Source of the DNA: Malachius bipustulatus
Lineage: Eukaryota; Arthropoda; Insecta; Coleoptera; Melyridae
NCBI GenBank assembly: GCA_910589415.1
Contig: OU342631.1
Span: forward strand, 6,076,001-6,140,000
Direction: 5' to 3'
DNA length: 64,000 nt
Positions 54,830 to 64,000 of this stretch are shown here, in pieces. Each line of letters begins with the position of its first letter. Position 1 is the stretch's first letter. The position numbers and the translations under genes are program-made. The notes below the pieces were generated by a model. The model was given only the letters and a program-made list of their open reading frames with translations, made no database searches and was not told the DNA's origin.

Positions 54830-55420
54830 ACAATTCCAAATCTTACAATTTCCTTCTTCTTTATAAACCTTTCTCTAGTCCTCTGCTTCTCTTCTTTTTT
54901 AACTCTTTCTCTTACCGCACTTTTCAAAAATTCTCAAACTGCTCTCCGACACCGTCTCTTATTATCCCTTGTCCTTTCCAAATAAAGCTTCTATCTTGTT
55001 CTCGTAGTCTTTCTCTTTTTCTTACTGCTTCTCTTCTATTTACTAATCAATCTTTGCTTTGCGTTATTTATCTTCTTTCTGCTTTCAAATTCTGCTCTTT
55101 CTCTAGTCCCTCTGCTTCTCTTCCATTTACTAATAAATATTTGCTTTCTGTTACTTTATCTTCTTTCTGCTTTCAAATTCTGCTGTATTTCCTTTTGAAA
55201 AAACTCTCTTCTTTTATCATTTATTCCTCTCTTAATTTCTCCTTTCTCTAGTCCCTCTGCTTCTCTTTAATTCTTCTAAATCATTATATTACATTTTTTA
55301 ACATTATTTCTCACTGACTCTCTTTCAAATTTTTTTTTTATTCATCCTTCTTTTCTCGTTGCTATCAACATTCTCCTCCTTCACTTTTTTTTTTTCTACT
55401 CCTCATTTTTTTCAAACAAT
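54830..55420. repeat. Polypyrimidine tract with about 88-bp tandem units
   Basis: The plus strand is almost all C and T. TTCTGCTTTCAAATTCTGCT recurs at about 55077 and 55165, and CTCTAGTCC-TCTGCTTCTCTT at about 54875, 55101 and 55243. A 152-codon frame across it (54793-55251) has a Ser/Leu/Phe-only composition from the biased sequence and is not a gene. Confidence 0.6.
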
Positions 55421-55669
55421 CCAAATTTTATTTCTTATTGACATTTATAATAATTTTTATCTATTACAAGTCATAAACTTCATTGTCACAATAATAAATC
55501 TAATTTAAACTCGAAATCTCTACCTTCCTACACCTGAATCCAATTTTCTATAACAGTACATATTGAGAGAAAAAAGTTTGTTTTGAGTTACCTTACTACC
55601 TCTTTCCTTTTTGGTTTACCTTATAACCAGGCTATACCAATAAATAAGGATTTGCGTCAACATAAGGTG

Positions 55670-55880
55670 TGACTTTAGACCACGAGAAATTAATTGAAAA
55701 TCTTTTCAAGATGGCCATATCCGGGAGCACCGGAAATTGACACCTACTTCGTTATGTTTCCAGGGACACCCTGATACCCTATACATTTGTTATAAATTGT
55801 CTGAGAAAAATGAATACAAGTGAAATAACAAAAAAAGTGAAAATTGGGATTATAAATTTCAAAGCAGTGTACCAATGATA
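55670..55880. mobile_element. Fragment of the 48273-49136 composite
   Basis: AGAAATTAATTGAAAATCTT, TTCAAGATGGCCATAT, GACACCTACTTCGTTAT, GGGACACCCTGATA, TGAATACAAGTGAAA and TTCAAAGCAGTGTA follow the order of the left arm of 48273-49136. Only one arm is present. Non-coding. Confidence 0.65.
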
Positions 55881-56490
55881 ACTCTTCATTATTCCAAAAA
55901 AATTGTTAAAATCGCTTGAATATAGTTGTAAAAATCTGAACTCATGAACTCATTTGAAATACGAACTATTTCAAAGATACTATCAGATTTTAATTATTGT
56001 GAACATACACCTATGGACTGTAATTCTGTAGTCTGTATGTATGTAGTTCAATAGACTAATACAGAATATACGAATTTTCAAATTAATTTTACACATAAAC
56101 AATAGAAGCTTTTCTTCCAGAAAATTAAAAAATTTCGAACCAGTTCTGTAAATAATATGTATTTTTATCAAAGACGAAAATGGGGATTTAATTTTTAAAC
56201 ACATCTTGGATTAAATTCATGCGCTTATATCATATCCCCCATTGATTCTTTTATCGAATCCATTCATATTGTTGGGTTGAGATAATCCATCCGTTTTTCG
56301 TTTATGGTTCCGTGACATGCCTCATTATTGAATGGATATGCTCGTAGAGTCGATTAATATTTTTGAATCGCTTGACGTAATATAGGTACGTAAGTACCTA
56401 CTTATTGATTTTATTCCAATATTATTTTAAGGTGAATTTTTATTATTAAGTGGTAATAAAAAATCTTAATTTAATAATATTTTAAGTATA
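55881..56490. other. Unannotated stretch
   Basis: AT-rich. CGTAAGTACCTACTTA at about 56391 is another TACC instance. No gene. Confidence 0.35.
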
Positions 56491-58578
56491 CAGGTGTCCC
56501 AAATTTTATTTACCAAGGGATATTCGCTTTATTTAAAAAAAGAAATAAATGAAATTCGGGAAATTTCTCTAATACTGTAAGGTTTTGCGGCTCAGCCTCA
56601 ATAGAACTTTACGCCTTTCAACCCCCAAATCATCCCCTACCTACTTGTCTTGTTTTTTTTTTTTTTTAATCGCATCCCTAGTTTTTTAATCTTAGCAGCA
56701 TCACTGACTTTATTCTGAATACAATGACATGCAATTTTTTTAAATCTAAGCATACCTACTTAACTTGTCAAACTAGCGTTGCCAAATAGTAAAACTAACA
56801 CACCTTGAGGTATTTTCAAAATGGAATTACGCTCGATTTGGGAAATTGCATAATGGGTAAAAAAAATTACGAGTTGAAAGTTGACCATTTGCGGTCCAGG
56901 CCTGCTTGATTTGAATATAAATTTTACCATATTTTCATGTTTAATATAATAATCAAGCATGGATGATGGGTTTCTTTTTGTTTTATGTTTAGGTAAAGTA
57001 CCTCTTCTGCACGAAATATCGAAAAGTTTTATCGAAAAAAGTGGATCAGAATTCAAGAATATGTATGCATGTCAAATTTCATAACCATCAGCATATTTTT
57101 TTTATAGTTTAAGAAAAAACAGTAAAGCATGTGTTTTTTGTGCACGGTTGGAAAAAAAATATATATACGAAAAACTCTGTGCTAAGGTCTTAAGTCTAAA
57201 ACTTAAGTTTTCAAAGGCAACTTTAATTAATCGAATTAGGATAGAATTACTTCTAGAATCAAGGTATTTCCATACTTTTGAAAAGAGTGGTTAAATCAAT
57301 CAAATAAATCAATAATTACAAAATTACAAAAAAAAATTATGGAAAATATAGCAAAAAATGTAAAAATTTTGTGATGGTTTTGAAATTCGGCATGCAGAGA
57401 AAATTTGGGATTCTGAGGAACTTTTTTTTCCTAGTTTCGTGAAAAAGCAGTACTGTACTAACACAGAAAACAAAAAATTGCTCCTGTCAAGGCATGCTTG
57501 ATTTATTGAATATGAAAATAGGGTTAAATTTATATCTAATCAATCAGACTGGACCCCAAATTAATGGTTAAATTTCAACTGGATTTTTTTTTTGTCATTT
57601 TATACCTATACATTCGCTTATCCTGGAACACACGTACATTTGTGAAATTTCAAATATATCCCTAAGGCTTTGCGGCTGCACCCTCAATACAGACTTACTA
57701 CGTCTTTCAACCCCCAAGTAAAGTAACCAACCCTACTGGTTTTTTTCAAACTACACCACTCGTATTTTTTTGCTCGGGCAGGATTACTGACTTCTTTCTA
57801 AGCACAATGACATGCTATTTTTGAAAATCTAAGCACTCTAAACTTAGATAATCTTGACAAACTACTGTTAAATTTAACCGCAACTTTTCTTTTCAATGCG
57901 AAACGTGACATTTTGTTTTGGGTAGGTATTGTTATTATTCATTTACCAAAGTTGCGCTTCATTGTCGTGTAGTGTATAACCACAGAATAGATACAATTGC
58001 TTATGGAAATAACAGTTGAGAGCAGATTTTAATTTTGAAACGACATCAAGATGTGTTCCTTTTTACTCCTTAGCAACGTTGGTTTTTTGAGGTAAATAAT
58101 TGTTTTTGACAAGCTAAATATGCTTATATATTTTGTTTTAATCGCCATTGTATTCATAACAAAATCAGGAAAGGTCAATTTACATCTAACGGCATGGACA
58201 CGGGGCGGGTGTTCAACGTGGACTTGCATTTTTATTAATAAATGGATTTAGAATGGCTCATTCACATCTGACGATGACGTTAGGTCAGTCCGTCCCTGTC
58301 AGACGTAATTCAAAATGCATTTAATAATAAAAATGCCTCCATGCCGTTAGATGTAAATTGACCTTAATCCTACCAAGTAAAAAAATAAGAGTATAATTTG
58401 AAAGAAAACAAGAATGGGGTGATTAAGTGTGGGTTGAAAGGCGTAAAGGTGTACTGAGGATGAAGCCGCAAAACCTTTTATTTGGGGTATATTTGAAGTT
58501 TCCCAAATTTAATTTGTTTCTGATTTGAAACAATAACGCGGATATCCTTTAATAATAAAGAAAATTTGTGCAGCCTGT
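56491..58578. mobile_element. 2.1-kb CAGGTGTCCC-type palindromic element
   Basis: Ends CAGGTGTCCCAAATTTTATT and (complement) CAGGCTGCACAAATTTTCTT, with TA outside. Inverted blocks include AAGGTTTTGCGGCTCAGCCT against its mirror ATGAAGCCGCAAAACCTTTT, and TTTACGCCTTTCAACCC against GGGTTGAAAGGCGTAAA. The left 200 bp are also present as a direct copy at about 57650-57870 (TTTGCGGCTGCACCCTCAAT, ACGTCTTTCAACCCCCAA, AGCACAATGACATGCTATTT), so the interior was partly duplicated. A MITE (58171-58375) is nested on the right. The 98-codon minus frame at 56760 is unrecognised. Confidence 0.75.
58171..58375. mobile_element. 205-bp MITE nested in the 2.1-kb element
   Basis: TIRs AAGGTCAATTTACATCTAAC and its exact complement, followed by GGCATGGA / TCCATGCC, give 28-bp perfect ends. 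Inside, GCATTTTTATTAATAAATG and GCATTTAATAATAAAAATGC also mirror each other. Flanking duplication not resolved. Non-coding. Confidence 0.8.
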
Positions 58579-58588
58579 ATGTATCTAC

Positions 58589-59098
58589 AGGGTGTTAAGA
58601 AAATGACGGACAAACTTCAGTACATTGTAGGGAACACTCAGTAGAATATGGGAAAAATAAATTTAAAAATTCAATTTGGTGAGATAAAAAATGCCAAAGT
58701 TAACATTTGTTTTTCGGTATTTGCAAAAACTAGATAATTGTCCAGACATAAAAAAGGGTAGGTACTTTAATCGTTATCAATTAAAAAAATTGCTTTTAAG
58801 ATGTATTACTGGCTTGAAAAATTTAATAAGATTTTTTTTTCTTTTCCAAGATGCTGAAAAAAGCATTTGGCAACAACGGTTTTGATACCTTAACTACCTA
58901 TTGTTAGAAATTAGACTAAATTACCAAATACCGGCAGTTATAGTGTTAAACGTTGCCAAATTTATTGCTCAATATTTTGCTTGTATCTTTTAAAATGTAG
59001 AATGTAGCTCTGGATTTTTTAAATTATTTTTCCCGTACTTTACCGTGGGTCTCCTCCAATGTACTAAAGAACTTATCCGTCATTTTCTTAACACCCTG
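58589..59098. mobile_element. 510-bp CAGGGTGTTAAG element
   Basis: Ends CAGGGTGTTAAGAAAATGAC and GTCATTTTCTTAACACCCTG are near-exact complements, flanked by TA on the left and CA on the right. Subterminal GTACATTG and CAATGTAC also mirror. The interior is AT-rich, with a 64-codon frame that is not recognised. Ten bases separate it from the end of the preceding 2.1-kb element. Confidence 0.8.
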
Positions 59099-60118
59099 CA
59101 TATTATAGGTACCTGCTGGGACCTGGTTTATTATGTTGGCCGTGTTTTGAACCGAGTTAAAAAGTTTTGCTTATGTCTGCTCGGTCTTCTCGCCTTTTAT
59201 ATGAGTAAATAACAGAACAAAAAACTTGCTTATATCCGACACTAAGTTTAATAGGCGTTACTATAGATATCATCACAAAGTGAAGCTCGAGGATCGAGTA
59301 GAGTAAAAAGTGTCGAACTACATAAACATGGACTAAATATTTATACTCGCCAGGGATAGAAAAGCTCTTAGAAGTGTGACCATCCATCTTCACTGAAAGA
59401 CGGCATAGTGAAGAAGAGTAATAATCAACTGCATATACGTTAATTATTAACCCAGGTCGAAAATTTGAATTTACTTCAGTCCACTCTTATAGGCACATCT
59501 CTTGCATTCCTGCGCTCAAGAAATCATCGATGTAGCAGAACAAAACAGCGAGACTCTGTTAAGATGGCACAGAGAAACATTTAAGCAGACATTCTCGTAT
59601 AATACAAAATCGTACGTCAACATTTTTATCAGAGCTGTCAAGTTCAGTGTGGCGGATTTATGCTTCTGCCGACTAGGGACTACCGGAAACTTACCACCTC
59701 TACCTCAATCCCCTTTCCTGTCTGCTCTGCCTATTGTTTCCCTCCACACCTCGACCTTCCTCCTACATTAGGAGCATTCTCCTCAACTTTCATTAACCAA
59801 CTCTATCTTGGCGTGCTCTATTTACGTTTTCAAATATGTTATTTGTATTTTTACATTTTTAACTTTTTTTGGCTTGCAACTGAATTTTTACGCCTTGGGC
59901 TATGACCCTGCAACCACTCCCTAAAACACTCCTTATCACTTCGATAATTTTAATTTTGTTTGATCTTACTCTAAGGATCACAGCAGGTTCTTCCGAGGAG
60001 ACAACTGAAGATATTTTGGCGAAGAGCAAGAAAAATTATTCTAATGGTAACCTATGACTCTTAATTTAATATGATAGCCTAAAAAAAGAGCACATAACAA
60101 AACTAGGAAAATTATAAA
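59099..60118. other. Unannotated stretch
   Basis: A C-rich segment at 59690-59770 gives overlapping short frames without recognisable motifs. No repeat pair found. Confidence 0.35.
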
Positions 60119-60171
60119 AAGTGATGTCGTCCTCAATAGTGTATTTTTTTTGTTAAAAAATACACTAAAAG
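60119..60171. repeat. Dispersed 50-bp repeat with hairpin, copy 2
   Basis: Almost identical to 49319-49371 (one extra T in the T-run). It lies directly upstream of a LINE fragment. Confidence 0.7.
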
Positions 60172-60194
60172 ACTTTCGTTACCATTATTATCAA

Positions 60195-60420
60195 ATGCAG
60201 GAGCGACTCTAACTACACACCAACAGCGCCCATGGAAGTGCTTCTAGGGCTTCCGCCAATGCACTTAGTGTCGGAGACGGAGACGGGACAGGCGACGGCA
60301 TACAGGCTTAAGATTAACGCGTTTGGGACCAACACCGTAAAAAAAAGATATTACACAGAACTACTCGAACTGGTAGATGAAAACCGCCGTCTAATAATCT
60401 GGTCTAATGTGACCAGATAG
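60195..60420 (+). pseudogene. LINE ORF2 fragment (RT to RNase H junction)
   Basis: Plus-strand reading gives YTPTAPMEVLLGLPPMHLVS, then ETETGQATAYRLK, ending at a stop at 60420. TPTA-ME-LLGLPPLHL--E-EA---AYRL is the conserved junction between the RT and RNase H domains of Jockey/R1/I-group LINE polyproteins. No RT motifs lie upstream and no RNase H catalytic motifs follow, so it is an isolated scrap. GC content is higher than in the flanks. Confidence 0.65.
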
Positions 60421-61490
60421 AATGAGAAAAACAAACTTTTGTACACCTTATCGCGTTAAGAGTAGGTAAGGTACTAATAAAGGGAAAGAGAGAATATTGT
60501 AAAGGATTTACTGTTAAAGGGTTCGTTTATAAAGTAATTTCAGACTCAATATTACATAAATAATTATTTATTAAAGAAATACTTCTGGTTATTTTTACAC
60601 ACTACACACTAATTATTTATTTATAAAAAGTTCAACACGTATAATTATTTATCTAGCAAGGAATTTTCTTATTTACTTCTAAACAGAGGTTATTTATTTT
60701 ATTCACAAAAGAATTTATTTTAACTTTGGCCTTGTACAGCACGGCCTCCAATTCCAAAGTGACTATAACTTTCCAAGCAATTGTTTTTTATCCTATTCCA
60801 GTCTCAAGTCATGGAGACGGTAGAATTTGTCTCGAAGGTAATTCTCGAACTATGGGTCATTGTTAACACAACATATTCACAAAATTCCCAGAACAAATAG
60901 ATGATTCACCACTTTGAATTGTTCCGGCATAGGGTTCCCAGAATCTGCTTATGACTCCAGCATTGATGATTTTTGCGACTTCAGGCAAACTACTATGTCC
61001 CTCATTGACAGCGATCTGCCACAATTCCTAATGCTGTAACAAAAAATTAAATTAATTCAACAACAATTCGTTGAAAAGAAGAATTAGTCGTCCATGCAAA
61101 GGGATTCCCAAGACAGCATACTAATATTATGTCTCGTATAGGTATGTAAGAGAGCAGTAATTGAAATCCTTACTTCGAGTGTAAAATACTCATGTGAAAA
61201 AATACAAGAAACTACTGAATCCGCAAACTAATTTTTTTACAAATATGAAATTACCTATTCTGGATGATTCTTCTACAATTCCAATATGGTGTATCTTTTA
61301 ATAGAGAAAAAAAAAGGAAAAGCGTCCATCAGTTACTCTGACTCGCCTATTGAAGACACACACTAATATTTTGGTAGGTTGCAATGACCGGGTAAATATA
61401 GGTACTTACTGTTACCATGACAAGTTCGGGTGATATTGGCGGTTCCACAAATTTGAATCGATTTTACTTAGTTTGTTATACCGCACGAGT
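60421..61490. other. Unannotated AT-rich stretch
   Basis: AATTATTTATTT-like words recur at about 60560-60720. No gene recognised. Confidence 0.35.
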
Positions 61491-61737
61491 ACTGGTTCTC
61501 TTATACATAGACAAATTGCCCTGTACGGTTACGTTGAATACTGAACACTTATCCATAGAGATATTATTGGGCTCTATTTCAATGAGATACCATAGATATC
61601 TACTGAATTGTTAGTAGTATTACAAACAATCCCATTGAAACAAGTTTCTATAGAAATTATCTCATTGAAACAATTTACCAAAAAACTATATAGGTAAATT
61701 GCAATTCGCATATGTATAGAACTCAGTACTCGCACGG
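61491..61737. repeat. Imperfect inverted repeat of about 247 bp
   Basis: CCGCACGAGTACTG with TTCTCTTATACATA on the left and the mirrored TATGTATAGAACTCAGTACT with CGCACGG on the right. The interior has CAATGAGATA and its mirror TATCTCATTG-type words around 61580-61665. Probably an old MITE. Confidence 0.5.
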
Positions 61738-61898
61738 TAGAATGGCAAGTATGATTCCCTTTCTGATTGCTATCATTAGACGTTCCCAATGATTGATATT
61801 CTATTATGAAAGCTCAGAGATATTATTGAACCAAATACGCTAAACTATAACAATTCCGGACACTCTAACCTACATAATCGAACGACATGGGGTACCTG

Positions 61899-61937
61899 TA
61901 TTACCGACACTGACGCTTACTAGCAGTGTCGGTAATA
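61899..61937. repeat. Short perfect stem-loop
   Basis: TATTACCGACACTG (61899-61912) pairs perfectly with CAGTGTCGGTAATA (61924-61937) around an 11-base loop. A remnant of a foldback element or a structured RNA element; no poly-T follows. Confidence 0.55.
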
Positions 61938-62286
61938 TAGGCTAGGCTAGAACGACAAATTTTACTGCGCCCTCATGCGGCAGCGCGGGTGTCACATATT
62001 GTTAATAAACGTATTGTTAATTGTTAATAATAACGACATCCGTCTAATAATTACGCGTACGAGTTTTGTTTTCAGTGTGGATATTTAAAACTCCCGCCAT
62101 GTTTCACCAAATATACCTTTTAGTGTCACCCACATACGCTTGGCGGTGCTACTCAAGTTGACCTTAATCGACACAATTCCTAATAGACTGATAAGCATAT
62201 TAGGAATAAAATGGGAGTTTTTTTTTTAATGGGAAATTTTTACTATAGGTAGTTTTGATTTTATCACCCTCTATGGTTTTTGGGTT

Positions 62287-62652
62287 GATGAAAACGAATG
62301 TTAAGTTTGCTGTCAAAAATTTGGCCCTGAGCTTTGTTTTTTTGAGCTTCTTGCCAAAATTTTGTCACTTTTTTTCAGTTTTTGGCCTAAATCTCAGAAA
62401 GGCTTGGTTCACATTAGCCAAGCCTCAACCACCTCTCTGGAGCCCCTCCATCAGGCGCCCAGGTCCAGTTCTTTCTTAAATTAACTAGAACTAATTATGT
62501 AGACAAAAATTCCCAAACGAGAAGACTAACCGTTCCGCCAGTAGAGCGCGTCAAAAAAATCCCATTTTTGGTGAACAGTTGCAAAAAGTACAAAAAAAGA
62601 AACAAAGTTTCGGGCCAAATTTTTGCCAGCGAACTTCAAATTCGTGTTCACC
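62287..62652. repeat. Imperfect inverted repeat of about 366 bp
   Basis: GATGAAAACGAATGTTAAGT, then TGTCAAAAATTTGGCCC and GCTTTGTTT on the left, match the complement of AAACAAAGTTTCGGGCCAAA, TTTTTGCCAGCGAACTTC and AAATTCGTGTTCACC on the right. Probably an old palindromic element. Non-coding. Confidence 0.55.
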
Positions 62653-63379
62653 CACATTACAATTATTATTAGTTTAGCTTATTTTACTGATCGTAACGGA
62701 AGTTCTGACCGATATAATTCCTGTCTGTCATATTTGATGATTATAGAAAAACAGAAAAGATTATTCTGCGCTGCAACCACATTTATGGGTTATAGGCATG
62801 GATCTAGAGTTTATGGAAGGTGGATGTCTCTTTATTTTATAAACGCCTCTTCTTTCAATTTAAATACATATTGGTGTACCTATAAGACTTACTGTGTATT
62901 TTTCTTGTATAATAATTATTTTATGCAAACTTTGATGTAGGTATAACCAATCAAATCATTGAGAATGAGTTATGAGTTTAGTTAGGTAGGTGCTTGCTGT
63001 GTCATGTTTTCATAATCAAATTCTCGTTAGCTTATGAAATGGGTATGTGAAAGGATAGATAATTGGAATAACAATTATTATATGTAATGATAATTAGTGG
63101 AAGTCCCATCCCCTAATTCAATTTTCCTGAACCTCCTTGGTATGCCAATCATAAAATTACTCTCAGGCTTTGTTTTCTCATAGTATTATTGGGATTCCAA
63201 AAATAAAGCAGGATCGGAATAGAAACAACCCTCAATGACCCATATAATTACTCATGAAGTATTCATCATTTCAGCCCAATAACCCACCACTAGATCATTA
63301 ACCCTTCACCCGCTTCCACACTCACTTCTTTGCTACACGATCATCGAATATCGACTTTTCACTTGTATTACAAACGACC
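62653..63379. other. Unannotated stretch
   Basis: A 105-codon plus frame (62623-62940) is AT-rich with no recognised motif. No repeats paired. Confidence 0.3.
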
Positions 63380-63672
63380 ACTCCACGGATTGACATCCGT
63401 CGCGCGCATCACCGATCTCAGACATTCCCCGGCGTCGCGATCCTTCTCTGGCTCAAAGCAGAGGCGTCTCGACGGTTCGCCGCTCACACCCGGTACTTGT
63501 GGGCGGCGGTGTTTAGTCTCGTGTCTCAGTTCTACGCTCTGTAAATGTGAGCTTTACGGTTTATTCTTATCGTAGAGTATTGGGTGCATGTGTGATGTGA
63601 TGTACCGATGTGCGTCAGTGAGCAAGTTACATGTGTGCCAGTGGCAATGAGGAGTTTTTATAGCTAATGAAG
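63380..63672 (+). promoter_or_regulatory. Putative CpG-rich promoter and first exon
   Basis: A sharp rise in GC and CpG (CGTCGCGCGCATCACCG, GGCGTCGCGATCC, GGCGGCGGTGTT) is followed by CTCAGTTCT at about 63520, which fits the arthropod initiator TCAGTY. About 150 bp downstream lies a good 5' splice site, GAAG followed by GTATGT (donor at 63673), and an intron-like AT-rich sequence begins there. This would be a 5' untranslated first exon. A DPE at the expected spacing is not clear. No protein is implied. The high CpG could also mark a decayed retroelement. Confidence 0.4.
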
Positions 63673-64000
63673 GTATGTTTTTCTGTTTTTTTTTTTCATA
63701 ATTGTTCCGGGAACTGAAAATAAATACTATAACATCTACATATTGTGGGGTTTGAGCTTTTGGTGCTAGCTTTGATTATTATTGTAATAGTGTATGTGTC
63801 ATGAGGGGTAAGAAGTGGAAGTGAGTATAATATAGTTGGGCTTCAATTACCTATTTGTCGCTTTACTAATAATAATTTATTAAATTGTAACCCCTATTTT
63901 GCTAATATATTCGATACCTATAATAATATTGAGGTATTTCCTCTTCTATTTTCTAATGAATTCTAGAAAACAAATAAATCTATATAATGTTGCCCCTTTT
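63673..64000. other. AT-rich, putative intron start
   Basis: A poly-T tract (about 63684-63700) follows the donor. No coding or repeats recognised up to the window edge. Confidence 0.3.

Noticed and set aside
54793..55251. 152-codon frame
   Set aside because: The plus strand is nearly pure pyrimidine here, which removes stop codons; the peptide is Ser/Leu/Phe-only.
1..64000. tRNA, rRNA, CRISPR and telomeric repeats
   Set aside because: Scanned by eye for B-box-like GGTTCGA-TCC, conserved rRNA blocks, regularly spaced direct repeats and TTAGG arrays; none found. A tRNAscan or Infernal run would be decisive.

Overview
The window looks like an insect chromosome. It is AT-rich, with almost no long open reading frame, insect-type non-LTR retrotransposon fragments, many TA-flanked terminal inverted repeat (TIR) elements, and a recurring TACC/GGTA motif (GTAGGTA, TACCTACC) known from several insect genomes. 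I cannot name the species. No complete host gene, rRNA, tRNA or CRISPR array was recognised.

Most of the sequence is a graveyard of nested mobile elements. The main class is palindromic, non-autonomous DNA transposons that begin CAGGGTG, CAGGGTCGG, CAGGGATATC, CAGGTGTCC or similar, end in the reverse complement, and sit between TA dinucleotides. At least fifteen copies in about ten sub-families are present: 4463-4744, 5921-6854, 8914-9779, 20505-21786, 21791-24617, 25897-27218, 31404-32172, 37232-38003, 40988-41643, 48273-49136, 56491-58578, 58589-59098 and others. Several are inserted inside one another or stand end to end. Two long members (21791-24617 and 25897-27218) keep decayed mariner/IS630-type transposase coding, and an isolated transposase motif lies at 36956. 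Other DNA elements are a Harbinger-like MITE (47-278), a Tc1-like element (43912-44798) carrying a hAT-like MITE with an 8-bp target duplication, a 2.5-kb foldback element (8349-10850) and several hairpin MITEs.

Retroelements: a minus-strand LINE (about 16118 down to 13418) with ORF1, endonuclease and reverse transcriptase remnants is interrupted in its endonuclease by a 754-bp solo LTR (14794-15547) with a 4-bp target duplication. An RTE-like LINE 3' end lies at 53720-54316. Smaller LINE scraps lie at 29057-29400, 30765-30845, 60195-60420 and possibly 12672-13118.

Host signal is thin: a Lys-rich candidate coding exon with good splice sites on the plus strand (25080-25212), a candidate minus-strand exon (40178-40400), a GC-rich candidate exon (17515-17860), and a GC-rich, Inr-bearing putative promoter and first exon near the right edge (63380-63672). 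The window is best read as intronic or intergenic DNA of one or more large genes, expanded by transposons.
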